The notes below the pieces were generated by a model. The model saw nothing but the letters and a program-made list of their open reading frames with translations, was not told the DNA's origin and did not search any database. A stretch of 64,000 bases of DNA, taken from contig CM043971.1 of assembly GCA_014529385.2 (NCBI GenBank), positions 56,119,209 through 56,183,208 on the forward strand, in the 5' to 3' direction. A program made the translations under genes and the position numbers. Positions 1 to 13,789 of this stretch are shown here, in pieces. Numbering within the stretch: the stretch's first letter is position 1; each line of letters starts with the position of its first letter. This DNA is from Adiantum capillus-veneris (Eukaryota > Streptophyta > Polypodiopsida > Polypodiales > Pteridaceae).

Positions 1-3000
1 GTGGGCTTCCTGAACATCTATGCGCCCAATGTGGCGAGTGCTCGTGTAGAGTTTTGGTCACAGATTGTTGAGTCTTTGCCACAGGTTGACCACTGGTGTG
101 TAGGAGGGGACTTCAACATGTTGGAGGACCCTTCTGACAGGATCGGAGGCAGCCATGCTACTGTGCATGGAGTCGAGTTAGCAGCTTGGGAGAGGTTTTG
201 TATGACCTTGAGGGTCTCGGATACATGGCAGCATTCTGGCTTTGTGAGGCCTCCAGAGAGTCTTGCCTTCTCTAGATCAGACCGCAGTGTGGGAGGAGTG
301 AATCTATCGCGGATAGATCGCTTCTACACTAGTGGCCACTTCAGTGACTTGGGGGGATCAGTGGGCATCCTGGCAGGGACATCCTTCTCGGACCATGCAC
401 CAGTGATCCTCACAGTGGCAGATAGGCAGAGGAGTGGGAGCACGATGCTTCGCATCCCAGAGCGGGTCTTGTTGGACACAGCACTCAGAGAGAGGGTAGA
501 GGCTCTCTGGATAGAGGGCATGGACAGCCAGGCTCTATCGGCAGACAGAGTGGCCTTAGGCCTAGCTCAGCTTAGCCACTTTTTTCTCCAGGAGTCTTTG
601 GCTCGACGGGCCGCAGCAAGAGAGGAGGAGCAGCGTCTCAGACGAGGCATTACTTCACTACAAAGGATGCAGGAGCAGCATCCAGACAGTCCATGGTTGG
701 AGGAGCAGTTACAGCAGGCTCGACAGGAGCTTGCTTGCACAGAGGAGAGGCGCCATGAGTTTGCCTTTCACCGACAGGCATCTCAGTGGACTCAGGTAGG
801 TGACAGAGTGACAGGTGCCTTTTTTGAGACAGTAGGACCTCGGCACTCGCATGCCAAGGTCATTCAGCTGAGGAGACCCGATGTGTCAGTTGCTTGTGAG
901 CCTGAGGATATGCGTGCAGTTGCTACTGACTTTTACCGTGAGCTACTGACGGCTGAGCCCCAGTCAGAGAGACAGGATGCATGCAGGGAGCAGGTTTGGG
1001 CGCAAATGCCTTGTCTTGTGACTGAGGAGATGCGCCAGAGGCTGGAGATACCTCTTCAGCTTGAGGAGCTGCACACGGCTCTTAGGGCCCTTCCTCGTGG
1101 TAGCTGTCCAGGTGAGGATGGGCTGACTCCCAGCTTCTTCTTGGAGTACTGGGACTTGCTTGGCCCAGATCTTTGTAGTGCCTTTCAGTACATTCTGCAC
1201 ACAGGAGTGATGTCGGATAGCATGAGTGAGGGCCTGATTTACCTCATTCCAAAGGAGGGTGGCTCCTTGGATGAGATTCGACGGTGGCGCCCCATCACCA
1301 TCCTCAACTCAGCCTACAAAGTTCTTGCCAAGGCTCTGAGTTTAAGGATTCAGCCACTTTTGGAGAGCCTTATACATGGGACTCAGACAGGTTTTGTCAA
1401 GGAACGCAGTATCCTTGACAACATCTTCACTTTCTGGGAGGCTTCTGCCCTGGCACGTCTCCGTGGGGAGGACCTTGTGATTCTTCTTCTCGATTTTGGG
1501 AAGGCATACGACAGAGTTGACTGGGACTTTCTAGAGGGCACGCTTCGCAGGATGGGCTTTTCAGATGCTTGGATCAGAGGGGTGTCAGCTTTGTACAGAC
1601 AGGCTCACAGTCAGGTGCTTTTGGCAAGAGGTAGAGGTGAGCGCTTCATGCTCACACGATCGGTCAGACAAGGCTGTCCTCTTGCCCCCTTTCTCTTTCT
1701 GTTCTATGCGGAGGTGATGAGCAGATTTTTGGTGTCACAACAGGTTGGTTTGAGGGGCTTAGCACTCCCGATACGGGGCGATGAGCTTCTGGACGCTGAG
1801 TTTGCCGACGACTCAGCCTTGTACTTAGAGGGCCAGGAGGCCAATTTACACAGGTGTGGGTAGGCTCTTGAGACCTTCTGCTGTGCATCGGGCGCATTGA
1901 TCAACTGGAGAAAGACAGTGGCTTTCTCGATTGGCAGTGCTCCTGTGCGAGAGTGGATGCCAGGAGAGGGTTTCAGGTGGATTCCCCCAGGGACTGCAGT
2001 TCGATACTTGGGTTGTCAGGTTGGTTTGGATTTTGTCCCTCGAGCAGCAAATTGCTCCTCTTCTCCTGTCCATCAGGAGAAAGCTGTTACACTGGAGCTC
2101 AGCACGACTTTCGCTGGCTGGTAGAGTAGTAGTTGCCAACCAGGTGTTGTTGGCAACTATGTGGTACATCACTTCTTGCTCGATCTTCTCGAGTTCTTGT
2201 ATCAGCCAGGTAGAGAGGCTAATCAGGAACTTCCTTTGGTCAGGTCGCGACACTCAGGTTGCCCAAGCCAAGGTGGCTTGGTCGGTCATCACACTTCCTT
2301 GTTCTCAGGGAGGGCTTGGGATCATTGATCCAGCACAGCAGAGCAGAGCCCTTCTTGAGAAGTTCGTCGTCAGAGGACTTCTTCCAGGCGAGGAGCCCTA
2401 GAAAGAGTTCTTGATGCAGAGGCTTCGTGCCAGGGTGCCTCAGTCAGGAGGCCCTTGGCAACCTTCGACCAGATGGATGTTTACAGAGTTGCGCCGAGTT
2501 GGTTTGAGCAGGAGACTGGAGGACCGATTCGCTATGAGTTTGCTTCGCTCTTGGGAGCTCTTACGGCGTGGCCTAGAGCAGAGACAACCGACATGCACGG
2601 AGGAGCGCCTATGACAACCCCTCGTCTGGAACCCCATGGTTAGCACTCAAAGAGGCCACTTGGTTGGGAGTAGGCCTCATGTTTCATGGGGTCCCATGGC
2701 AGCAGGTCCAGCGCGCTCTCTAGGTGACTAGCTAGAGTTCACAGGTTTGTCAGAGGAGGTGCAGGGTGTCCAGCTACAGGGCATGAGAGGGGTTCAGAGC
2801 ATGTGTCAGGACATCTCAGAGTCAGTTCCAGCTGAGTGGCTCACGCCTCTCGAGCCAGTAGCACCCCGATGGATGGGAGCCTTCACACGACTGGAGGTTC
2901 TCATCTCAGTCAGGGCTTGTTCAGAGACTGTCCCAGCCCTGTTCTTTGAGCTTCAGGGTGGGGGACGATTACAGCGAGTTATAGTAGAGGCCCCGTAGGT

Positions 3001-4188
3001 AGCAGAGTGCTGTTTCCAGAGGATCCGAGTTGTGCGCATCTGTGGGAGGACTTGCGTCATAGACCCTGACCCAGCAGCTCTCGAGACAGGACACTGGAGG
3101 CTATGGGCTTGGGAGTGTTGTCCACTGGCACGAGTACAGTGGGATCTTGGTGAGTGGCTATGGAGGGACCCCTTCTCTTCTGCAGACCGCCCAGGAGTCC
3201 CTTTCTTTCAGTACACTGTTCGGCTTGGACGTCATATACTTGCAACGCAGAGAGAGGCCCGCCCCGCTGCAGCACGTCATTGGCAGGAGGAGGGTCTCAC
3301 AGTTGAGTTCTTGGCAGCTTTTTGGCAGAGGCTGTGGGACTCCAGACAGCCGAGGCGCGTCACTTTGTTCCAGTGGTTGGTTGCACACAGAGCCACAGCA
3401 GTAGGGAGCTGGCTTGTGCATAGTGGTCTCTCGGCCGCATGTACAGCCTGTGACCAATTGGTGGAGAGTCAGCGACACTGTCTTTGGGACTGTCCTTCGG
3501 CCCAACAGGTGTGGCTACGAGTTCTTCGGCCCAGCAGGTGTGGCTACGAGTTCTTCGGCTGATGCCTGCCCTCTCCGCGGCTCGACAGTACACTTGGGGG
3601 GCAGTGGCTTGGTCCACCCTCACGGGCCCGGCACTACAGTTTGAGCTATCTTCCACCAGCAGGATGATAGTGATACAGGGGGGGCGACTTGCACTCCAGC
3701 CTGCTACAGACCTTACTCCACAGGAGTAGTGCAGTGAGAGAGAGGAGTGTTGGGAGCTCATCAGCGGCCTAGCTCTTTGGTTCATCTGGCGGGCCCGTTG
3801 TTTCCGCATCTTTGAGGCTCGCCCTGTGCCACCAGCAGAGACTGTTCGTGACTTTTGGCTAGAGCTGATCCATACTCTCAGAGGACAGCTTGAGGGACTA
3901 CAGGCAACTCCGACCGCATGCGGGAGCGCCACGAGGCTTTCCTTTCGACTCTGGCGCCCTGGGCCTTTCTACACCATGGTCCAGGGGGTGCTCAGATGGC
4001 ACTACTGTCCACCTGTGTGGCTCTTCCCTCCTCCCATTTCTTGATTTAGCCCCATTGTATATATGCTGTTTTTTCATTGGGAGAGTCTTCCCATCATGCT
4101 TGTTGTAGCCCTCTCTTGCCGAGGTGGATGTAGCCCTATGGGCAGTTTTCATTAACTAATAGAAGGATCTTTTTCTTGGGAAAAAAAA
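1..4188 (+). pseudogene. LINE ORF2 (endonuclease-reverse transcriptase), 5' end outside window, broken
   Basis: This is a non-LTR retrotransposon polyprotein fragment. The first 620 codons stay open. They begin inside the apurinic-endonuclease domain (IYAPN near residue 6, GGDFN at 35-39, a SDHAP motif near residue 130) and run into reverse transcriptase (IPKEGG, LLDFGKAYDRVDW near residue 497, RQGCPLAPFLF, active site FADD at 601-604). An in-frame TAG stands at 1861-1863. The reading then shifts frame near 2030-2040 and carries further stops (TAG at 2399-2401). The C-terminal plant-LINE zinc-finger region with CTACDQL...HCLWDCPSAQQVW lies at 3032-3530. A 29-bp tandem duplication (3501-3558) shifts the frame again. 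The element probably ends at the short A run 4181-4188. The 5' part, including about 90 endonuclease residues, is outside the window. It is inactive as it stands. The RT assignment is secure; the exact LINE clade is not. Confidence 0.9.
3501..3558 (+). repeat. 29-bp tandem duplication inside the LINE zinc-finger region
   Basis: Two adjacent 29-base units (3501-3529 and 3530-3558) differ at one base. Because 29 is not a multiple of three, the duplication shifts the reading frame and probably arose after the element lost function. Confidence 0.85.
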
Positions 4189-4710
4189 TAATGCGGAATA
4201 AAAGAGTAAAATAAATAACAACAATGTAATGTACTTAGCTGAAAAATTTCGGTGGCGTCGAGTCCGGAATGGCGATGCGCTAGGAAATTGCCAGAAAAGT
4301 GGACGGTCCGACAGTGCGTCTGTGAGTCAAGTCAAATTGCGTGGCGTCTGATCTCCCTTATCCTCCCGAAAGAAGACAACAATGTCAGTTGTAGAAGAGG
4401 AATCCGCAGGTTATTCAAGTGAATTCAGATAGTCGTTGTAAGTTGGAGAAGCCGTTAATTTTTGTTGCAAAAATATTTGGCAATTGTGGAAATCTCCCGT
4501 GCCAGTACCAATCCGTTGACTTGTAAGAGGGAGAAAGTCGAGCTTCTTGGTCTTACCTCGGTGGTTTTTGATACCTCTTGGAAAACAGTGACCGAATGGG
4601 GAAGACCCGATTGAGTTGTGGAGGCAAGGGGTGTAGCTCACGAGTCTTACCATACACCGAGCGAACTTTATCGAGCGAACTATAAAACCGAGCAAGACTG
4701 ACTTACAAAT
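4189..4710. other. Intergenic, nothing recognised
   Basis: This stretch follows the LINE tail. No coding region, repeat family or RNA gene could be supported. It leads into the GT/GA array. Confidence 0.4.
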
Positions 4711-4711
4711 A

Positions 4712-5559
<848 letters not shown>

Positions 5560-5560
<1 letters not shown>

Positions 5561-7135
5561 TCTCACCTACTAGACTGAGACTGAACTCAAAGCCACATCA
5601 CTATCCAAGGATGCACATGCACGATCAGAGCATAAACATGCCCAAAGAACTCGAGCAGTTCCACAACCAAACTCCAAGCATATGCCCTTAGGCGGACAGA
5701 GGAGCTCCACCAAGGAAGAAATAAATGAAGAACAACGCTGCATAGACCCACATCAAGGTAGACCAAAATCCATTATCGCATATGCTGTCTCTGGCATGTA
5801 GTGCCGCATGATGCTATCTGTAGGAGTCATACCTACATCATGAAAAAAGGGCGTACTCTCAACAATGTAACATAGTTGAAGGATACATGCATCCCTCTCC
5901 ACTATCAAGCTGAGCCCATGATCGTGCTAGTAGCAGAGGAATGGCCACAATATGTCGCATCCCAAGTAAATGACATCTATCTTTACTTAAAAAAACCGAA
6001 TAAAAAATACTTTATGAAAATGAAATTTTAAATATAAAAAAGTACTTACATCAAACAGTAGACGTGCTAGACATCTCCTGGTCAATGGATACCATGGTTC
6101 TTCTCCTTTCTTGCCTCTTCTACGAAGTTTCTCAATGAGTTTTTGATCTGCTTCGGGCAATGCATGAAGATAACCCTCATGATCGGCTGCACATATGTTG
6201 CCGCAACTCACATGCTCATCTCTCAAGTGAGAGGACACCAAAGCATGTGTGTTCATACTAGAGAAAGCCACACAAAATTTGAGTTTGTGTACAAGAGAAT
6301 TATAAGCAGATAAAATTTTCCAAAATTAAGCTATGAACTCACAAATTCATTCTTTGCAAACTCATCAGCAAAGCTATCTCTGACACCTTTGTAGCATCAG
6401 TAACAGTGCACAAAACACCTCAATGCTTATCTTTGTTGGTGGAGTACATTTCTTTGATGGCAGCCTGCCATGCCACAATTCTGTGATTTCCTTCCCACAC
6501 AAAAGACATCTTGTGACAAAGAGATTCAAATTCTGGTCGAGCAGCAAGCTCTTCTTCATACTCCATATTAATTTGTCTCCATATAGGATGACACTCCTCC
6601 ATAATAGCATCTTAAGTAGAAAAGAAAACTAGCATAATTAGAAACAAAAATTGTTACAATTTTCTTTTTAAAGTAAAAAACAAGAGTAGCCAACAAAAAA
6701 TACCTGTCACATAAGCTTTCTCTTTTTGGCATGTGGTCAAGGATATAATAAATGCTCCCTTCTGCTTGATGTATCCTTCTCTAGAAAATGCTGACTTTAA
6801 ACCACTGACATCCGATCTCAAGCCTCGAACTTTGGCATGCAGAATGAGACGACATAATGGCACGGGCTCTAAACGTAGTGAGTTGTCGTCATCATCAATA
6901 ACACGTGGTTGGATCTTTGGTCTCATTTCAGAAGGTACTATCTGTAGTGAGGCTTCAACTGTTGCTTCCTCTTGATCTATCTCATGCAAAGATCCCAGAC
7001 CTAGATCCTGGCTATCACTGTCATCATGAAGCTACGTCTCTGCAACTGAACTAACCGTGTCGTTGCACATTGGTAATGGTGTAGATGCACCTCGACCACA
7101 TCTTCTAGAACCGACTCTAGAAGAAGAAGTACTGC
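5560..7135 (-). pseudogene. Decayed four-exon gene of unknown family with a SAM-binding-like motif
   Basis: Four minus-strand blocks join in one reading frame through good splice sites: 7135-6704, 6610-6343, 6257-6050 and 5980 to about 5570. Donors are gtatttt, gtgagtt and gtaagta. The acceptors end in AG and codon phase is kept at every junction (ACAG/AT, TT/T, GAT/ATA). Block 1 is acidic and ends in QKEKAYVT; block 2 contains EECHPIWRQINMEYEEELA and WEGNHRIVAW; block 3 contains HLRDEHVSCGNIC; block 4 contains MTPTDSIMRHYMPET and then LEFGCGTARVLWACLCSDRA with a later LDSD. The last pattern resembles motif I of N4/N6 DNA methyltransferases, but no DPPY-type motif is seen, so function is not assigned. 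Four in-frame stops (one in block 1, one in block 2, two in block 4) mark it as a pseudogene. The 5' end (start codon) was not found. Confidence 0.6.
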
Positions 7136-7218
7136 ATACACAAAAAGTTTTGATTTTGTAAAGATTTTTGACCAATTATTCTACTAATTTAACAATTGGC
7201 AAGTCACACAGTCAATAG
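7136..7218. other. Putative intron / 5' flank of the decayed minus-strand gene
   Basis: The bases just right of 7135 read, on the minus strand, as a pyrimidine-containing tract ending in a cag acceptor. Block 1 is therefore probably not the first exon. No further exon was recognised upstream. Confidence 0.35.
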
Positions 7219-7270
7219 TTTTCTACTCCAAACTATACAACATCGACGCGGTATGGTTTGGGGCAGAAAA
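7219..7270. repeat. 52-bp dispersed palindrome, copy 1
   Basis: Imperfect inverted repeat centred at 7244/7245. It matches the same consensus as the five other copies: outer TTTTCTGCTC arm, inner ACTATACCGCGTC arm, centre GTCGAC. The left inner arm has drifted; the right arm keeps GACGCGGTATGG and the GGCAGAAAA end. Confidence 0.8.
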
Positions 7271-7284
7271 CCCACCTTCAATGG

Positions 7285-7336
7285 TTTTCTGCTCGAAACC
7301 ATACCGTGTCAATGCATATGGTTTGGGGCATTAAGG
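7285..7336. repeat. 52-bp dispersed palindrome, copy 2
   Basis: Centred at 7310/7311, only 66 bases from copy 1. The left arm TTTTCTGCTCGAAACCATAC is the best-preserved outer arm in the window; the right arm is eroded. Confidence 0.75.
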
Positions 7337-7519
7337 CTGCTAATCAGTTGTCATGCCTAATTTATCATTCAACTCGTTTCCAGCAATGTGAGACACCTAA
7401 TTACTGTCTTAAATACTCCCATTGACATGCAAAGAGAGGAAACAACTGATCATCTTGGCGCAATTTGTGAAGTACTCTTATGCTACCATCTTGACAACAT
7501 CCGGGGGAAGAATGACGGA

Positions 7520-7571
7520 TTTACTACCTGAAACTATACCGCGTCGACGCGGTATAGTGTAGGACAGAAAA
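7520..7571. repeat. 52-bp dispersed palindrome, copy 3 (perfect 26-bp core)
   Basis: Centred at 7545/7546. The inner 26 bases form a perfect palindrome (ACTATACCGCGTC and its complement). About 50 bases of its left flank (7470-7519) match the left flank of copy 4, so copies 3 and 4 belong to a duplicated segment with an offset near 297 bases. Confidence 0.9.
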
Positions 7572-7816
7572 ACTTGGCACAAACTCATACAATAGAAAGG
7601 GATAAACTCATACAATAGGTGTTTTGGGGACAAACATCTGACAGTAACAATAGAAAGGGAATACAACTAGCCAGGTGCTCTTAGATACGGAAGACCAAGT
7701 TCTTCCCCATTGCCCTCATAAATTCAAATAAAAATGCTTTAATAACAAAGAAAAATAGTTTAATGAAAGTACTTTTATGCTGCCATCTTGACAACATCCA
7801 GGGAAAAAATGACTAG

Positions 7817-7868
7817 TTTTCTATCCGAAACTATACCGTGTTGATGCAGTATAGTTTCGAACAAAAAA
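7817..7868. repeat. 52-bp dispersed palindrome, copy 4
   Basis: Centred at 7842/7843. Left arm TTTTCTATCCGAAACTATAC; right arm GCAGTATAGTTTCGAACA. Shares its left flank with copy 3. Confidence 0.8.
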
Positions 7869-9135
7869 CCTAGGCATCTATCCATCAAGGCCAAGTTCGA
7901 CATGAAGGCTAAATTGGGGCAAGAGATGCGCAGATGCGCACATTGCGAGTAGCAAGTTACTTACACTCTTGAGTGCTTTCCGTTGCTATTATACGGGATC
8001 TGGCAAGCATGGTTCAGTTGAAAACATGGGCTAGCAAGGTTAAAAGACTTGATTTCCAGGCCCTTGATTTGGCTCTTTAACATTTGTTGGCACCTTTTTT
8101 TGGTTATGCAATTGAGCATATAAGCATCCAGGGGGTAAAAACAGATTGAGGAAATTTGTTTTGGAATGTTTATATCATGTTGTACACAATCTGCTGATGT
8201 TTAAGCTGACCTGCATACTTCAGAAAGAATAGCTTTCAATTCAATATTTTGTAGGAAGAGCACGAAGATGATTGTTGCATCCACCAAATACCACCATCGT
8301 GACTAGCACTCCGCTTTTGTGTTGGAAGCGCATCCGGGACCGAGGCCATCTCCGGCATAGGATTACGGATGGAAACTTTGTGAACCCAGGACCAACAAAG
8401 GCAAACAACACAGAAAGGCACAAAAATGGCCGTGCTGAGAATGATTGCAGCAAAGCCTTTCATATCAGTTGCCTGACCCTTTTCAATTGTGAAAGCCATG
8501 TAGTGTGCCCACAGGAAGCTATTGAGTGATGTCTTGGCATGGATTTGTATGACATTAAGAAAGGAGGATTGGCTAGAGTTGGAAAGCTGCGAGGAAGACA
8601 CGTTTAAAGTGCAAGCTGAACTCATTTTATTCATTTGGGCTGAAAGGTTGCGCACATGTGGCCTAGCGGCTGCGTGGTTGACCTTTTCCAGCTTTTACGG
8701 TCTACGCCGCCAGAGCCCGATTGCGCACATGATAACAAAAAAAGCAAGAAATTTTTAAGTGGCAGCACATATGGAGGCGCCAATAACCCACGCTCCACTG
8801 TCGGAGACGCTGTACTGCAGCCTCTTTGCCTGTGCAAACCCACACCACCGTTATTCTCTCACTGCACACATCCTGCGACTGTCACAGACAAACAAGACAC
8901 ATCTCAACGACATGCTGTAAACAATACACACCTCTACACGCTAAACTAGCTAGTCGTTTGGTGAAATTACACAGAGCTCTTGTACAAGCTCCGCACTGCA
9001 ATAGCAAATTCAACGTCGAGTACAGATAATTGCATGCAGTGGAAGGTCTGCATTTTATTCACGATCATAGACAGATTCATTTCATTCACGAGTACAATGA
9101 ATCCCTTGATTGTATTCTACTGGATTACTGCGGAG
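7869..9135. other. Intergenic, no recognised gene
   Basis: On the minus strand, 8655-8236 is open for 139 codons with one hydrophobic segment (about residues 65-85 of that frame) and a polar, Ser/Pro-containing tail. It matches no family I recognise and codon evidence is weak. The rest holds no supported feature. The left end of the Harbinger element probably lies here, but its terminal repeat was not identified. Confidence 0.3.
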
Positions 9136-10408
9136 ATGGCAAGCGTAGGTTCGCATGTTGCTCCAACTGCCGCAGTACAAATGTTGTTTATTGCGCTCGT
9201 CATCTTCCTGTTCATGTCGTCGCCACCTATTTTCCACGAACACCTCGAGGCATTAGCTAGCATTCGCGAATCGTGGGTCTTCCTGCGTCAGCATGCTTTT
9301 TGGTCCCAAGTTCAAAGGCATGTCTGGCTTCGTGAGGAGGATTACACAGACGACCTCTTCATGAAAATGTACCGCATGCCTGAGCCGGTCTTTCAAATTC
9401 TTTTACAAGCTATTGTGCCTTTTCTTCCGTCTACCGATAGAGATAACTTTGTACGTCCGCCAATTGACCCCGAACAAGCTCTAAGCTTTACCTTACTCAG
9501 GCTTGCCCACAATGATTCCACCACTCATATTAGTGACACATTTGGTGTCGGTGAATCCACTGTACGCAAGTATTGCAACATTGTGGTGGAAATCCTTGCC
9601 ACACGATTACGTCCACAATATATAGTTGTTCCGTTTCGGTGAACGGCTTCATCATATTATAGCTGATTTCTCGGCCATCACTATGTTGCCAAATGTATGT
9701 GGTGCGATAGATGGCACTCACATAAGGTTAGCTAGGCGACCAAGGCGGCGTAACACTCCAGCACAATATTGGTGTAGACACCATTTCCACTCCATTTTGT
9801 TGCTAGGAGTGTGTAACGCGCGTAAGAAGTTCTGGGATGTGTGTGTAAGCGCGCCTGGCGGCACTAACGATGTTGCACACTGGAAGATCTCTGCTTTGTA
9901 CAAGTGCATGCGGTCCCGCCAAGTTCTCCCCACTCCAGTAATTACGCTGGAGCGATTACGCATTCAACCATACCTCCTCGCAGACAAACGCCATGGTTCT
10001 TCATCTATGATGGTCATGCCTTTTGCAGAGGGCAACGCTCCTAGTCAGGGACCCTGGGATGAATTTAATCGACACATTTCCAGAGGATGAGTTACAATAG
10101 AAAATGTCTTTGGCATCATGAAAAATAGGTGGCGAATTTTGCAAAATATGCCTGTGGACCTTAGACGTGTGGACCTTAGGCGAGCTCCATCATATGTCAT
10201 TGCCTGTTGTGTGTTGCATAATTTTCTGGCAGAGCATGGTGTGCATGCAATGGATAGAGAAGACCAATTTGATCCCCATCCCAATATTATGCCCGCCCCA
10301 AGAAGTGCTAGGAGAGAACGTATTCTAGGCCAAAGAATGCGCAACATTCTATACAGGGATTGGGTTGCTCGTTATCAATTAGCAAATCCCAATGCTAGAA
10401 GAGATTGA
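9136..10408 (+). pseudogene. PIF/Harbinger transposase (DDE superfamily), two inactivating breaks
   Basis: This is the catalytic transposase of a PIF/Harbinger DNA transposon (DDE_Tnp_4 type). The N-terminal region has the usual helix-turn-helix-like segment (ALSFTLLRLAHN...ISDTFGVGESTVRKYC, about 9478-9580). A frameshift near 9630 joins it to the catalytic part. First Asp in CGAIDGTHI at 9710-9712, then APGGTNDVAHW, second Asp in YLLADKRH at 9983-9985, and Glu in TIENVFGIMKNRW at 10100-10102. An in-frame TGA stands at 10088-10090, just before the Glu. The C-terminus carries CCVLHNFL and an Arg-rich tail. Only two breaks are evident, so it is a fairly young relic. The start codon is uncertain: ATG at 9136 is chosen as the last Met before the family-like region. 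Its Myb-like partner lies convergently downstream. Confidence 0.9.
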
Positions 10409-11852
10409 CAACAATGCCTTTTGTTTGGATGTTTTAGGAATCATTCTTGCACTAAAGCACGTTGTCTAGTTCTTTCTACGTCTCTGTGTTTAGCTCTCAC
10501 TCATTCTATCTTTGTAACTCGTAAGTGTTATCGGATGCACTACATCTCTAACCACCTATCTCTAAAGCTAACTGTCTCCGTGTAACTAGGCAACTATATC
10601 GCACTGACTTTGTGACTCTGGATTGCTAACTCGCTATGTCGCTCACTGACTCTCTCATCTCCCTAACTCAATATTGCACTAACTATATTTATATAATTTA
10701 CTATCTGTATATTGCAAAATCTCACTAACTCTTTATCTATATCTCACTCACACTAACTTTGTAACTCTTGCTATCTAAACTACGCAGCAGCTTGCTAACT
10801 CACCAACGCACTAACTCATGAAAGGTCTCACTCATTAACTCTATATATATATGTCGCTAACACTAACATTGTAACTCTGGCTACTTAGCCTACACTGCAA
10901 CTTGCTAACTCACTAACGCATTAACTCTGTATCTCACTCGTTAACTACATACCTCTATCTCTCTAACACTAACATTATAACTTGCGCCATCTAACCGGCA
11001 CTACAACTTGCTAACAGTGTCTCTCACTTATGCACTAACATACTAACTCACTATCGCACTAACTCTATATTGATTGTCTAATGTGTTTGTAAGTCACTGT
11101 CGTTACGTCGCTCTAATTCCATATCTCCCCCATCAACTCTATATCTATATCTCACAAACACCAAAATTGTAACTCTTGCTATTTAACTGACACTGCACCT
11201 TGCTTACTCACTAACGCACTAACTCTCTATCTCACTCATTAACTATATATTACCTCTATTTCCTAACATTGACAGTGTAACTCGTTCTATGTAACTGACA
11301 CTGCAACTAGCTAACAGTGTCTCACTTATGCACTAACGTACTAACTGTCTATTGCACTAACTCTATATTGATTGTCAAATTTATCTGTAAGTCACTGCCT
11401 TTATGTCGCTCTAACTCCATATCGTCTCCCTAACTAAATATTGCCCTAACTATATTTCTATAATTTACTATTTGTATGTCGCAAAATCTCACTAACTCTA
11501 TATCTATATCTCACTCACACTAACTTTTTCACTCTTGCTATCTAAACTATGCAACAACTTGCTAACTCACTAACGCACTAACTCACGATCTATCTCAATA
11601 GTCATTAACTCTATATCTATATCTCACTAACGCTAACATTGTAACTCTGGCTATTTAACATACACTGCAACTTGCTAACAGTGTCTCACTTATGCACTAA
11701 CGTACTAACTCATTATTGCACTTACACTATATTGATTGTCACTATTGCACTAACTCTATATTGTCTTATGCAGTAACGTACTAACTGACTAATGTACTAA
11801 CTCACTAACGTACTAACTCACTATTGCACTTATCATGTATCTCTCAATCATT

Positions 11853-11854
<2 letters not shown>

Positions 11855-11946
<92 letters not shown>
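11855..11946. repeat. (CT)n-(AT)n microsatellite
   Basis: About 62 bases of CT repeat are followed by 30 bases of AT repeat within the satellite region. Confidence 0.95.
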
Positions 11947-11949
<3 letters not shown>

Positions 11950-12159
11950 ATAATACACTAACTGTATATCGCAATATCTCTCCCCCATCAACTCTCTATC
12001 TATATGTCACAAACACCAACATTGTAACTATGGCTATTTAAGTGACACTTCATCTTGCTTACTCACTACCACACTAATTGTCTACCTCAGTCATTAACTA
12101 TATACCTCTATCTCCCTAACAATGTCATTCACATATGCACTACATTGACTCTCTAACTC

Positions 12160-12266
<107 letters not shown>

Positions 12267-12471
12267 ACAACACAACACACTATCTTTCTGAGTATTGATT
12301 GCTAACTATCTTTGATGTCAAAAGATAGTTTATGTTAAACTCTTTTTCTCACAATCTTTTCAAGGCACTAACCTCTTATCGCAGTAACAGTTTTATAAAA
12401 AAGACATTGGCCTTGCTTTATTTTATTGCCTGATTACATCAAGAGACAACCTTAAGAGATGCTGTCTAATA

Positions 12472-13789
12472 TCAAGCATCTCGTCCACCTGCCAAAATGC
12501 GTGCAATCTGTAGTTGAATCTTGAGAGCTTTATCTGCACGCCTTTCATCTGCATCAATTCGACGCACTTCGGCCTCAATCCTGCGGAGCTCTACCTCCTT
12601 CATGGTTTCTACAAAACTGGAGAGCCCTTCCTTCAGCTCGGCACCCAAGGAGGAGCCGGCTTCAGACAGACGACGTCTCTTCTTGCATCGCTAGCCCCGA
12701 ACGGAGTCAAAAGTCCTACCACCAGAACTTTCTTCGGCACCTGCATTGCTTGGCACACTGCTAATCGGTGTGGTTGGTGATCCCTCTTGGGAGGGGGCTG
12801 CTACATTTTGATTCCCATCATTGTTATTGATGTTGATGTTGTCATTGTCAGCGTCACTATTCTCGTCGTCTTCATCCTCCTCTGGTGCCTCAGGTAGAAA
12901 GGCCTCCCCATTGAAGCCACCGGCCAACCCACGCACCTTGGGTGTTCTCTCGAGAAATTGAGACATTCTGTCAAAAAATTCCCAAGTAGATGGGGATGCG
13001 CCAGTGCCTTCTTCGGCCCTTTTCTCTCTTTGGTAAGTCTTGCGTAGAGAATCCCATTTATTCGTGCATTGTTGGGCCATGTAGGTGGACGAAAACTTCA
13101 AGTTCATTTGTTGAGCGAGGCCAGACCAATGCTTCTGCTTGAAGTTTCCTTTGCCTAGGCTTGTCCACTTCTCTTGGAAGAAGTCGATCAAGCACACAAC
13201 CTTCGTCGTTGACCACTCCAAACCTTTCTTCGAGCTTGAAGGGTTTTTAGCCTTGCTCTTTGGGTCTCTTTGCACCACCACTGTTGAAGACAAATCATTC
13301 GTGATTGAGCTGACTTCAATTCCTTGCTGAGAGGGTGCCTTGATGGTTGGAAACTCCAGTAGAGGAATGTTCTCCTCCATGGCAGGTAGGAGAGAAGGAT
13401 TCGATGGCACAGAGCCATCGAGACTTATAGGCAATGAATGTTCAAGTGGCGGAATGCTCGGTAGGAACACCGGCATGGCTATGGGTTGGAGCCGTTGCAG
13501 GCATGCCTACCATTCTATTGTACTCTGTAGGGTTTGGCGGCATGTAGTGGAGCCCTGAAGGATGAGGCTGCTGCACATTGATATGATCATGCATAATGTA
13601 GTCGCCGGCTTGCAGAAGTTGACGGAATCCACCATGTGGTGGAGGAGAGGGGACCGGCTCCGTGGGCAGAATTCGTGACTGAATTGGAGGAGGTGGTTGG
13701 TGCCGGTGGACGGAACGTGGAGGCCGATATGTCATGAACGCACTCAAAAGTGGAAAACTCGGTCGCAAATGAGGGCGTTGATGCTCCAT
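12472..13789 (-). pseudogene. Harbinger-associated Myb/trihelix (SANT-like) protein, broken
   Basis: PIF/Harbinger transposons usually encode a second, Myb/SANT-like protein that helps the transposase bind DNA and enter the nucleus. This minus-strand frame starts at ATG 13789 with a Pro/His-rich N-terminus and changes frame near 13450-13475. It then contains a trihelix/Myb-like domain (EWSTTKVVCLIDFFQEKW, W in HWSGLAQQMN, CTNKWDSLRKTYQREKR). A Gly/Phe segment, an acidic Asp/Asn-rich stretch and GGRTFDSV follow. A TAG interrupts it just before KKRRR (a likely nuclear localisation signal) and a charged C-terminal helix rich in Glu/Arg that ends at TGA 12472-12474. With one frameshift and one stop it matches the decay level of the transposase, which supports membership of one element spanning roughly 9.1-13.8 kb. 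Confidence 0.8.

Noticed and set aside
8236..8655. 139-codon minus-strand frame with a hydrophobic segment
   Set aside because: No recognisable family, no splice or promoter support, and overlapping frames of similar length.
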